Positions 1 through 6,320 of a stretch of DNA of 7,341 nt are shown in pieces. A program made the position numbers and the translations under genes. Below the pieces are notes generated by a model. That model did not search any database and was not told where the DNA came from. It was given only the letters and a program-made list of their open reading frames with translations. This DNA is from an uncultured Blautia sp. (GTDB lineage Bacteria > Bacillota > Clostridia > Lachnospirales > Lachnospiraceae): contig CAMBYR010000098.1 of the NCBI GenBank assembly GCA_945872375.1, positions 1-7,341 of the forward strand. The letters run 5' to 3'. The first letter of the stretch is position 1. Every line of letters begins with the position of its first letter.

Positions 1-573
1 TTTTTTCGGATAGATCCGGTATTTTCCAAACGCCTGAATGGCATCCACATGAAAAAGTGCTTTGGGGCTTTTTGCATGAACCAGCTTTGCGATCTGCTCC
101 ACCGGCATTACCGCCCCTACCTCATTATTCACATACATGACAGATACCAGAATCGTATCCTCACGAAGAGCGGCTTCCAGTGCCTCAAGGCTTACAACAC
201 CCTGCTCATTGACCGGAAGACGGGTAACTTCAAACCCCTGTTCCTCCAGAAATTCTGCCGGCTGTCCCACCGCTGCGTGCTCCACGGAGCTGATGATCAG
301 ATGCTTTCCGCTTCGTCTGTTTGCCATTGCTCCGCCGATCAGTGCCAGATTGTTGGACTCCGTTCCGCCGGAGGTAAACAGAATCTCTTTTTCCTTTACT
401 TTCAGGATTCCTGCAAGAATCTGTGCGGATTCCTTCAGATACTGTTCTGCCTCCACTCCTTTTCTGTGCATGGCAGATGGATTTCCGAAATCCTCCATCA
501 TGGTTTTTACTACGATGTCCTTTACCGATTCATAACATCTGGTCGTCGCTGAATTATCAAAATATGCTTCCAT
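1..573 (-). CDS. Cysteine desulfurase, class V aminotransferase fold (IscS/NifS-like), 3' end missing
   Basis: This PLP enzyme removes sulfur from L-cysteine as an enzyme-bound persulfide, for Fe-S clusters or thiolated tRNA. Translating the minus strand from the ATG at 573 gives 191 residues and runs off the left edge, so roughly the first half is present. Visible family motifs are DNSATT (6-11), GNPSAMH (30-36), FTSGGTESNN (66-75, PLP phosphate contact), EHAAV (99-103, with the His that stacks on PLP), VNNEVGAV (148-155) and HVDAIQAFGK (175-184, with the Asp and Gln that contact PLP). The PLP-binding Lys and the catalytic Cys loop lie outside the window. The start is 2 bases after the rsmE stop, with a GAGGAAGG ribosome binding site inside the last rsmE codons, so it is co-transcribed with rsmE and probably translationally coupled. 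In relatives such a gene is often followed by thiI, which would point to tRNA 4-thiouridine synthesis; that cannot be seen here. The family is secure, the subtype is not. Confidence 0.93.
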   Translation of the reverse strand, partial: MEAYFDNSATTRCYESVKDIVVKTMMEDFGNPSAMHRKGVEAEQYLKESAQILAGILKVKEKEILFTSGGTESNNLALIGGAMANRRSGKHLIISSVEHAAVGQPAEFLEEQGFEVTRLPVNEQGVVSLEALEAALREDTILVSVMYVNNEVGAVMPVEQIAKLVHAKSPKALFHVDAIQAFGKYRIYPKK

Positions 574-575
574 CT

Positions 576-1325
576 TTAATTTCCTTCCTCAAGCTGAAAC
601 ATGAGCACAGATAAAACAGCAAGCCCTGCCGTCTCTGTGCGGAGGATCCGTTTTCCCAGGGTAATGGGACTGGCACCTGCTTCAGATGCCGCCTGTACCT
701 CCTGTTCCTCAAATCCGCCCTCCGGGCCGATAAAGATTCCAATGGACTGTCCCGGCCGAATGGACCCAAGAATTGCCCTCGTCTCCTTCATTCCCTGCGC
801 CAGTTCATAGGGAATCAGCTTGATATCCAGTTCTCCTGCTTTTTTAAGAGCCTCCGAAAAGCTAAGTACAGAAGAAACCCGGGGCACATACATCCGGCGT
901 GACTGTTTTGCCGCACTTTCCGCGATCTGCTGCCAGCGGGCCGTTTTCTTTTCTGCCTTTTTCGCGTCCAGTTTTACCACAGACCTTCTGGTCTCCACAG
1001 GAATGATCTCATGCACGCCAAGCTCCACGGCTTTTTGAATGATCAGTTCCATTTTATCTGCCTTTGGAAGCCCCTGAAACAGATAGATCTGATTTGGCAG
1101 TTCATAATCCGGTTCCTGGGCATATAAAATATGAAGAAGGATTTCTTCTCCGTCCATCCCGGCGATCTGACAATGGTATTCCTTTCCGGCTCCATCGCTG
1201 ACCCAGAGTTCTTCTCCCTGCTTCATGCGGAGAACATTCCGGATATGGTTGACATCTGTGCCGGTAACCCTGATCTCATGAGTTTCCTCCTGAATCTGAC
1301 AGGGTTCCACAAAAAAACGAGGCAT
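576..1325 (-). CDS. rsmE: 16S rRNA (uracil1498-N3)-methyltransferase RsmE
   Basis: RsmE is a SPOUT-class methyltransferase that uses S-adenosylmethionine to make m3U1498 in 16S rRNA within assembled small subunits in the cytoplasm. The product has 249 residues, the usual family length. The N-terminal part (about 1-70) is the PUA-like RNA-binding domain and contains HIRNVLRM (27-34). The C-terminal SPOUT domain carries the knot motifs IGPEGGF (199-205) and LGKRILRTETA (223-233), which form the cofactor pocket, and KADKMELIIQKAVELG (88-103) is also characteristic. The ATG at 1325 is preceded by AGAAAGGA, which lies in the final codons of prmA; only 3 bases separate the prmA stop from this start. 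The pairing of prmA and rsmE is widespread in Bacillota (yqeT-yqeU in Bacillus subtilis). No frameshift or missing motif is seen. Confidence 0.96.
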   Translation of the reverse strand: MPRFFVEPCQIQEETHEIRVTGTDVNHIRNVLRMKQGEELWVSDGAGKEYHCQIAGMDGEEILLHILYAQEPDYELPNQIYLFQGLPKADKMELIIQKAVELGVHEIIPVETRRSVVKLDAKKAEKKTARWQQIAESAAKQSRRMYVPRVSSVLSFSEALKKAGELDIKLIPYELAQGMKETRAILGSIRPGQSIGIFIGPEGGFEEQEVQAASEAGASPITLGKRILRTETAGLAVLSVLMFQLEEGN

Positions 1326-1328
1326 AAT

Positions 1329-2282
1329 TCAGTCCTTTCTGGCAGTTACAGAAACCCATTCTCCCTGCCTGGTCACTTCTACCAGCGTCAGTCCTGCCTT
1401 TTCTACCGCTTCCGTCACTACCTTTTCCTTCACATCCAGAATACCGGAGGTGATATAATATGCGCCTTTTTTCATCTGCTGCACGATTACAGGTGTCAGA
1501 GGAACAAGTACATCTGCCAGAATATTGGCAGCTACAATATCATATTTTTCATATCCCACACGATCCTGCACTTCTTTATCGTCAATGATATTGCCGATCA
1601 TCATGGCAAAGGCATCTTCCGGAATGCCATTTGCTTCTTTATTTTCCGATACAGCAGGCACAGCACAGGGATCCAGATCTGTTCCCACAACATGTCCGGC
1701 CCCAAGCTTCAGCGCCACGATTCCAAGGATACCGCTTCCGGTTCCCACATCCAGGATTTCTGCGCCTTCCTTCACGTATTTTTTCAGCTGGCGGATCACA
1801 AGCTGGGTGGTCTCATGCATACCCGTTCCAAAAGCAGTACCCGGGTCGATATGGAGAATCATTTTTCCCTGATCCTCCTCCTTCACTTCTTCCCAGGAGG
1901 GCACGATCAGAATATCATCCACATAAAACTGATGAAAATATTCCTTCCAGTTGTTGATCCAGTCCTTATCCTCTGTCTGAGACTCTTCGATGGTTGCCTC
2001 ACCGATGTCCATATAGCCCTTCAGTTCATCCAGTGCTGCACGGACATCTGCCAGAATCGCATCTTTATCCGCATCCTCCTCCAGATAAAAGCTGAGATAA
2101 GCCACTCCGTCATCTTCCGGTCCTTCCGGCATGATGTCCACAAACATCTGCGCCTTATCTTCCTCCGTCAGAGGTTTTTTATCCTGTATTTCCACACCTT
2201 CCACGCCAGCCTCTGCCAGTGTACAGATCACAATATCTTCAGCCTCTGTTTTTGTTTTTAATGTAAAACGATTCCACTTCAT
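1329..2282 (-). CDS. prmA: Ribosomal protein L11 methyltransferase PrmA
   Basis: PrmA transfers methyl groups from S-adenosylmethionine to lysines and the N-terminus of ribosomal protein L11. The product has 317 residues, the usual family length. The N-terminal L11-recognition domain spans about 1-100. It is followed by a linker with DWINNWKEYF (107-116) and then a Rossmann-type class I methyltransferase domain. Within that domain are DPGTAFGTGMHETT (146-159, PrmA signature), DVGTGSGIL (178-186, glycine-rich SAM loop), TDLDP (201-205, acidic ribose contact) and NILADVL (253-259, motif IV region). The ATG at 2282 overlaps the stop of the upstream PAP2 gene by 4 bases (ATGA), with GGGAG 7 bases before the start, so translation of the two genes is probably coupled. 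Methylation of L11 is dispensable in Escherichia coli, so the gene is likely fine-tuning rather than essential. Confidence 0.97.
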   Translation of the reverse strand: MKWNRFTLKTKTEAEDIVICTLAEAGVEGVEIQDKKPLTEEDKAQMFVDIMPEGPEDDGVAYLSFYLEEDADKDAILADVRAALDELKGYMDIGEATIEESQTEDKDWINNWKEYFHQFYVDDILIVPSWEEVKEEDQGKMILHIDPGTAFGTGMHETTQLVIRQLKKYVKEGAEILDVGTGSGILGIVALKLGAGHVVGTDLDPCAVPAVSENKEANGIPEDAFAMMIGNIIDDKEVQDRVGYEKYDIVAANILADVLVPLTPVIVQQMKKGAYYITSGILDVKEKVVTEAVEKAGLTLVEVTRQGEWVSVTARKD

Positions 2283-2986
2283 AATCTATCTCCCATCTTG
2301 TTATCCATTTCCTTCTTACGTTCAAATATCCTGACCACCCAATGATGCCGGTTCCCTTTTGCATAAAATCTCCACCAGAGTTCTACCAGTGCAATGGCCC
2401 CTATGGCATCTGCCAGGTAATGCTGCTTCAGCACCTGTGTGGAAATGATCACCAGACTCGCCGCAAACAGAGAAAAGATCTGATATCCTCTGGGAATCTC
2501 CCCGGCTCCCTTTAACCCTCTCCAGCACAGCCAGCTTACATAGCAGTGAATGGACGGAAAAAGATTTGACGGGCTTTTCCCTCCGTCAAGAGCATAAATC
2601 AACTTCAGGATCACCTCTGAAAAACTGTCTCCGGCAATTTCCGGCCGGATATTTGTGGTTGGAACCAGTATAAAGATGACAAAACAAAGCGCATGTATGG
2701 TCAGGTCTGTGGCCACAAACCGGTAAAACCAATCCTTTCCTCTTCTGGCTGCCAGAATATAGCTGGCTGCCCAGAAAGGGAATGCCAGAATATAAACCCA
2801 GACAAATTCCGGGATCAGAGGAACTGCCCGATCCAAAGCTGTGGTAAAGTCATAATGAATCCTGTTTTTTGTCAATAATCCGCTGCCCCAGTATACAAAA
2901 CCATTTACGATTAAAATGGACAGCAGCGGCATGATCGCCCACGCTGGGATGAATTTCTCCCAAAAATGCGATTTTTCCTTTTTCAA
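2279..2986 (-). CDS. PAP2-family membrane protein (Aur1/PAP2_3-like phosphatase or transferase)
   Basis: This is an integral membrane protein of the PAP2 (type 2 phosphatidic acid phosphatase) superfamily, expected to act on a lipid-linked phosphate; the substrate is unknown. With the TTG start at 2986 it has 235 residues. Hydrophobic segments lie near 12-33, 61-80, 91-109, 170-186 and 191-208, with a shorter one near 148-155. Motifs seen are NIRP (112-115), FPSIH (143-147) and STQVLKQHYLAD (182-193), giving the two histidines (147, 189) and Asp193 of the PAP2 site. The classical Lys of motif 1 and the Arg of motif 3 are replaced (Leu, Thr), which resembles the Aur1/PAP2_3 branch. The frame is open to an ATG at 3151, but that would overlap the dnaJ end by 17 bases and place the terminator inside the gene. 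An ATG at 3052 has no ribosome binding site, whereas the TTG has GGAAAGGA 9 bases upstream. The family is fairly secure; start and substrate are uncertain. Confidence 0.82.
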   Translation of the reverse strand: MKKEKSHFWEKFIPAWAIMPLLSILIVNGFVYWGSGLLTKNRIHYDFTTALDRAVPLIPEFVWVYILAFPFWAASYILAARRGKDWFYRFVATDLTIHALCFVIFILVPTTNIRPEIAGDSFSEVILKLIYALDGGKSPSNLFPSIHCYVSWLCWRGLKGAGEIPRGYQIFSLFAASLVIISTQVLKQHYLADAIGAIALVELWWRFYAKGNRHHWVVRIFERKKEMDNKMGDRL

Positions 2987-2995
2987 AATCGATTT

Positions 2996-3003
2996 TCCTT
3001 TCC
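2996..3003 (-). promoter_or_regulatory. Ribosome binding site deciding a TTG start for the PAP2 gene
   Basis: The minus strand reads GGAAAGGA here, ending 9 bases before a TTG at 2986. It is the only good Shine-Dalgarno-like sequence ahead of the PAP2 core domain that lies downstream of the terminator. The other in-frame candidates, ATG at 3052 and ATG at 3151, lack this support. Confidence 0.55.
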
Positions 3004-3063
3004 GGTTTATCTTTTGTTTGCTTACAACGCCTGCCGCTATTCTTCTTATCATACACGAAACAT

Positions 3064-3094
3064 GAAAAAAAGAAAAGAGGATTTCTCCTCTTTT
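3064..3094 (-). terminator. Rho-independent terminator after dnaJ
   Basis: On the minus strand a perfect 9-bp stem, AAAAGAGGA paired with TCCTCTTTT (3094-3086 and 3081-3073), closes a GAAA tetraloop and is followed by C and seven T residues (3072-3065). It starts about 40 bases after the dnaJ stop. This is a textbook intrinsic terminator apart from the A/T-rich lower stem, and it should end most of the chaperone transcript. Because the motif is nearly symmetrical with A tracts on the other side, weak activity on the plus strand is possible, but no plus-strand gene is seen to use it. Confidence 0.85.
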
Positions 3095-3108
3095 TCTCTT
3101 TTTCCTGA

Positions 3109-3131
3109 GACTGTTCACTCTGTGACCAGTC
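3109..3131 (-). other. Imperfect 23-base hairpin just after the dnaJ stop
   Basis: On the minus strand GACTG-g-TCAC-aga-GTGA-a-CAGTC forms nine base pairs with one internal G/A mismatch and a 3-base loop. It begins 3 bases after the dnaJ stop codon and is followed, 14 bases later, by the intrinsic terminator. It has no T tract of its own, so it is not a terminator by itself. It could protect the 3' end of the chaperone mRNA or bind a protein as a DNA palindrome; both ideas are inference. Confidence 0.5.
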
Positions 3132-3134
3132 ATC

Positions 3135-4316
3135 TTATTCTTCCACGTCAAACGTTTCTTTTAATTTATCCATAAAGCTTTTTTTCTTTTTTTCTCCGGT
3201 GCTCTGAGAATCAGCAGGGCGATTGCCGCATGCCTCATCAAAACGTCTCAGCGCTTCTTTTGCCTCACTATTCAGATTTGTAGGTACCTGAACCACAAGT
3301 GTGACATAATGGTCGCCTCTGACATTCTTGTTCCGAAGGGAAGGTACGCCTTTTCCTTTCAGACGAATACGGGTATCTGTCTGTGTTCCGGGTTTGATCT
3401 CATATTCCACATCTCCGTCCACGGTATTGATGCGTACGGTTCCGCCAAGAGCAGCCTGCGCATAAGTAATGGGCGCAGTGGAGAAAATATTGGTATCCTG
3501 TCTCTGGAAGATCGGATGGCGTGCTACATTTACCTCTACAAGAAGATCTCCTCTCGGTCCTCCATTTGTGCCAGGTTCTCCTTTTTCCCGGATACGGATA
3601 CTCTGACCGCTGTCAATACCGGCCGGAACAGATACCTGAATTTTCTTTCGGGAAGAAGTATATCCCGTTCCGCGGCAGGAGGTACATTTCTCCTTGATCA
3701 CTTTACCGGTTCCGTTACACTCAGGACATGTCTGTACGTTGCGGACCATGCCGAACATGGACTGCTGCGTATAGACGATCTGGCCCTCACCATTACATTT
3801 CGGACAGGTAACCGGCTGTGTTCCCGGCTTTGCACCGGTTCCGTGGCAGGAAGTACATTCGTCTTTCAAAACGATCTCCAGTTCTTTCTCACAGCCAAAT
3901 ACCGCTTCTTCAAACGTAATATTCACACGGGCACGGAGATTTGCTCCCTTCATCGGACCGTTATTCGGACGTCTTCTTCCGCCGCCGCCAAATAAATCGC
4001 CAAAAATATCGCCGAATATGTCTCCCATATCAGCGCCGCTAAAGTCAAAGCCGCCAAAGCCGCCGGCTCCTGCACCGCCTCCTCCGTTTTCAAAGGCAGC
4101 ATGGCCGAACTGGTCATACTGTTTTCTCTTCTGCGGATCACTGAGGATCGTATATGCTTCCGTGGCTTCTTTAAACTTTGCCTCTGCATCTTTATCACCC
4201 GGATTTACATCCGGGTGATATTTTTTGGCTAATTTACGATATGCTTTTTTTAACTCTGCGTCATCGGCGGTCTTACTCACGCCCAGGACTTCGTAGTAAT
4301 CTCTCTTATCAGCCAT
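3135..4316 (-). CDS. dnaJ: Hsp40 co-chaperone DnaJ (class A)
   Basis: DnaJ binds unfolded proteins, passes them to DnaK and stimulates DnaK ATP hydrolysis in the cytoplasm. The 393-residue product has the full class A layout. The J domain spans about 5-70, with the HPD tripeptide at 34-36. A Gly/Phe-rich linker covers about 76-112 and includes the tandem DIFGDIFGDLFG (99-110). The zinc domain has four CxxCxGxG repeats at 154-161, 171-178, 197-204 and 211-218, which bind two zinc ions. C-terminal substrate-binding domains follow to about 350, then a Lys-rich tail (KKKK at 376-379). No key residue is missing. The start is 30 bases after the dnaK stop, with AGGGAAAG ahead of the ATG. It is the last gene before the terminator, so its expression should follow the hrcA-grpE-dnaK transcript. 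Confidence 0.98.
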   Translation of the reverse strand: MADKRDYYEVLGVSKTADDAELKKAYRKLAKKYHPDVNPGDKDAEAKFKEATEAYTILSDPQKRKQYDQFGHAAFENGGGGAGAGGFGGFDFSGADMGDIFGDIFGDLFGGGGRRRPNNGPMKGANLRARVNITFEEAVFGCEKELEIVLKDECTSCHGTGAKPGTQPVTCPKCNGEGQIVYTQQSMFGMVRNVQTCPECNGTGKVIKEKCTSCRGTGYTSSRKKIQVSVPAGIDSGQSIRIREKGEPGTNGGPRGDLLVEVNVARHPIFQRQDTNIFSTAPITYAQAALGGTVRINTVDGDVEYEIKPGTQTDTRIRLKGKGVPSLRNKNVRGDHYVTLVVQVPTNLNSEAKEALRRFDEACGNRPADSQSTGEKKKKSFMDKLKETFDVEE

Positions 4317-4346
4317 AATGATTCTTTCCCTATTTCAGAATTATTC

Positions 4347-6227
4347 TCAGACTTCTTTATAATCTGCATCTACGACATCATCACCGTAGCCTGCTTCATT
4401 TCCGCCTGCGGATGCGCCGCCGCCCATGTTCATATCCGGGCCTGCCTGACCGCCTGCCTGCTGAGCCTGCTCATACATCTTGGAAAACAGCTTCTGAGCG
4501 CTTTCCATCATCTTTTCCTGAGCTGCTTTGATCTCAGCAACCTGAGAATCTGTGATTTCTTCCAGATTGGTAGTCTTTGCAAGGATATCCTTTAATGCAT
4601 TCAGGTCTGCTTCTACAGCTGCCTTGTCGTTTGCATCCAGTTTATCTCCTGCTTCTTTCAGTGCATTTTCTACCTGGAATACCATGGAGTCTGCATTGTT
4701 TCTTGTGTCAATGGCTTCCTTACGTTTCTTGTCCTGTGCCTCAAATTCAGCAGCTTCTTTCACTGCTTTATTGATTTCGTCATCGGACATGTTGGAACCT
4801 GCCGTAATGGTAATGTGCTGTTCTTTTCCTGTTCCAAGGTCTTTTGCAGATACATTTACAATACCGTTGGCATCAATATCAAAGGTAACTTCGATCTGCG
4901 GAACACCACGGCGTGCCGGCGGGATTCCATCCAGACGGAACTGTCCCAGAGATTTGTTATCTCTTGCGAACTGACGCTCACCCTGTACTACGTTGATATC
5001 TACAGCAGTCTGATTATCTGCTGCTGTGGAGAAGATCTGGCTCTTCTTTGTAGGAATGGTTGTATTTCTTTCGATCAGTCGGGTTGCAATACCTCCCATG
5101 GTCTCGATGGACAGAGACAGCGGAGTAACATCCAGAAGAAGGATATCGCCTGCGCCTGCATCGCCTGCAAGCTTACCGCCCTGAACAGATGCACCAAGTG
5201 CAACACACTCATCCGGGTTCAGAGACTTGCTTGGCTCTTTGCCGGTAAGCTGTCTTACTTTATCCTGTACAGCAGGAATACGTGTGGAACCGCCTACCAG
5301 AAGTACCTGGCCCAGTTCTGATGCTGTGATGCCTGCATCGGAAAGTGCACGGCGAACCGGTTCTGCTGTTTTTTCTACCAGATCATGTGTCAGCTCATCA
5401 AATTTTGCTCTGGTCAGATTCATATCAAAGTGTTTCGGTCCCTCTGCTGTTGCAGTGATGAAAGGCAGGTTGATATTGGTTGTTGTAGAAGAAGAAAGCT
5501 CTTTCTTTGCTTTTTCAGCTGCTTCTTTGATTCTCTGCAGTGCCATCTTATCATTGGACAGATCTACACCTTCTGTTCTCTTGAACTCAGACAACATGTA
5601 ATCTGCAATCTTCTGGTCAAAGTCATCTCCACCCAGACGGTTATTACCGGCAGTGGAAAGTACTTCGATAACTCCGTCACCAATCTCAATAATGGATACA
5701 TCAAATGTACCGCCACCAAGGTCATATACCATGATCTTCTGCTCGTTTTCATTATCCAGACCATAAGCCAGAGCTGCTGCTGTAGGCTCATTGATAATAC
5801 GTTTTACATCCAGACCTGCAATTTTACCTGCATCTTTTGTAGCCTGACGCTGAGCATCATTGAAGTAAGCCGGAACCGTGATAACTGCTTCTGTTACTTT
5901 TTCACCCAGATAGTTTTCTGCATCGGATTTCATCTTCTGCAGGATCATAGCAGAAATCTCCTGTGGAGAATACTTTTTATCATCAATTGTTACTCTGTAA
6001 TCTGTACCCATATGTCTCTTAATAGAAGAGATTGTTTTATCTGCATTGGTTACAGCCTGACGTTTTGCAGGTTCTCCTACCAGTCTTTCTCCTGTTTTTG
6101 TAAATGCTACAACAGATGGTGTTGTTCTGGAACCTTCTGCATTTGTAATAACGGTTGGTTTTCCACCTTCCATAACAGCTACACAGCTGTTGGTTGTACC
6201 TAAGTCAATACCAATAATTTTTCCCAT
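4347..6227 (-). CDS. dnaK: Hsp70 molecular chaperone DnaK
   Basis: DnaK is the ATP-dependent cytoplasmic Hsp70 that binds short hydrophobic stretches in unfolded clients. The 626-residue product is full length. The nucleotide-binding domain (about 1-360) carries all three Hsp70 signatures: IDLGTTNS (7-14), VYDLGGGTFDVS (167-178) and VLLVGGSTRIPAVQ (308-321). The interdomain linker is LLLDVTPLSL (363-372), followed by the beta substrate-binding domain to about 480, the helical lid to about 585, and a Gly/Met-rich tail ending DVVDADYKEV. The stretch TISSIKRHMGTDYRV (65-79) lacks the insertion of about 25 residues found in Gram-negative DnaK, which supports a Bacillota origin. The ATG at 6227 follows a perfect AGGAGG by 8 bases, consistent with high expression. 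HrcA/CIRCE control through the upstream operon promoter is expected from the family. Confidence 0.99.
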   Translation of the reverse strand: MGKIIGIDLGTTNSCVAVMEGGKPTVITNAEGSRTTPSVVAFTKTGERLVGEPAKRQAVTNADKTISSIKRHMGTDYRVTIDDKKYSPQEISAMILQKMKSDAENYLGEKVTEAVITVPAYFNDAQRQATKDAGKIAGLDVKRIINEPTAAALAYGLDNENEQKIMVYDLGGGTFDVSIIEIGDGVIEVLSTAGNNRLGGDDFDQKIADYMLSEFKRTEGVDLSNDKMALQRIKEAAEKAKKELSSSTTTNINLPFITATAEGPKHFDMNLTRAKFDELTHDLVEKTAEPVRRALSDAGITASELGQVLLVGGSTRIPAVQDKVRQLTGKEPSKSLNPDECVALGASVQGGKLAGDAGAGDILLLDVTPLSLSIETMGGIATRLIERNTTIPTKKSQIFSTAADNQTAVDINVVQGERQFARDNKSLGQFRLDGIPPARRGVPQIEVTFDIDANGIVNVSAKDLGTGKEQHITITAGSNMSDDEINKAVKEAAEFEAQDKKRKEAIDTRNNADSMVFQVENALKEAGDKLDANDKAAVEADLNALKDILAKTTNLEEITDSQVAEIKAAQEKMMESAQKLFSKMYEQAQQAGGQAGPDMNMGGGASAGGNEAGYGDDVVDADYKEV

Positions 6228-6235
6228 GATTTTTT

Positions 6236-6241
6236 CCTCCT
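6236..6241 (-). promoter_or_regulatory. Consensus AGGAGG ribosome binding site of dnaK
   Basis: A perfect anti-Shine-Dalgarno complement lies 8 bases before the dnaK ATG. It is the strongest ribosome binding site in the window; those of grpE (AAAGGTGG) and dnaJ (AGGGAAAG) are weaker. This fits DnaK being made in excess over its co-chaperones from a shared mRNA. Confidence 0.85.
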
Positions 6242-6286
6242 AATAATATATGCTGAATGATTTAAATTACTATCTATCTGAATTGC

Positions 6287-6318
6287 TCTGCCTGTTTCTT
6301 TCCTTCAGGCAAGGCAGA
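6287..6318 (-). other. Two mutually exclusive hairpins in the grpE-dnaK gap
   Basis: On the minus strand the sequence after the grpE stop can form a 7-bp stem TCTGCCT/AGGCAGA (6318-6312 with 6293-6287, 18-base loop) or a 6-bp stem TGCCTG/CAGGCA (6311-6306 with 6294-6289, 11-base purine-rich loop). The second can extend by one G-U pair. The two share the same 3' arm, so only one can form at a time. No T tract follows, so this is not an intrinsic terminator. A role as an mRNA processing or stability element between grpE and dnaK is plausible but is only inference. The rest of the 93-base gap is A/T-rich with no clear promoter. Confidence 0.45.
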
Positions 6319-6320
6319 TA

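Noticed and set aside
49..552. A plus-strand open frame of 167 codons opposite the cysteine desulfurase
   Set aside because: The minus-strand frame here shows clear PLP-enzyme motifs throughout, so the plus-strand frame is a by-product.
1131..2261. A 376-codon open frame on the plus strand, opposite prmA and part of rsmE
   Set aside because: It lies antisense to two well-supported genes, is unusually rich in His, Cys and Phe as expected for a shadow frame, has no recognisable domain and no convincing ribosome binding site.
3048..3053. Possible -10 box TATGAT on the minus strand ahead of the PAP2 gene
   Set aside because: The hexamer is good and its place between the terminator and the TTG start is sensible, but no acceptable -35 lies 16 to 18 bases upstream (only T-rich terminator sequence). 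Kept as a weak idea rather than a feature.
3309..3995. A 228-codon plus-strand open frame opposite dnaJ
   Set aside because: It is a shadow of the zinc-finger and substrate-binding part of dnaJ; no family resemblance or start signal.
5385..6203. A 272-codon plus-strand open frame opposite dnaK
   Set aside because: It is fully inside the conserved dnaK gene, with Cys/Ile/Ser-rich composition typical of the reverse complement of a coding frame.
6228..6286. Internal promoter for dnaK from A/T-rich sequence (TATATT-like hexamer)
   Set aside because: The -10-like sequence runs into the ribosome binding site region and has no matching -35; A/T richness alone is not enough.
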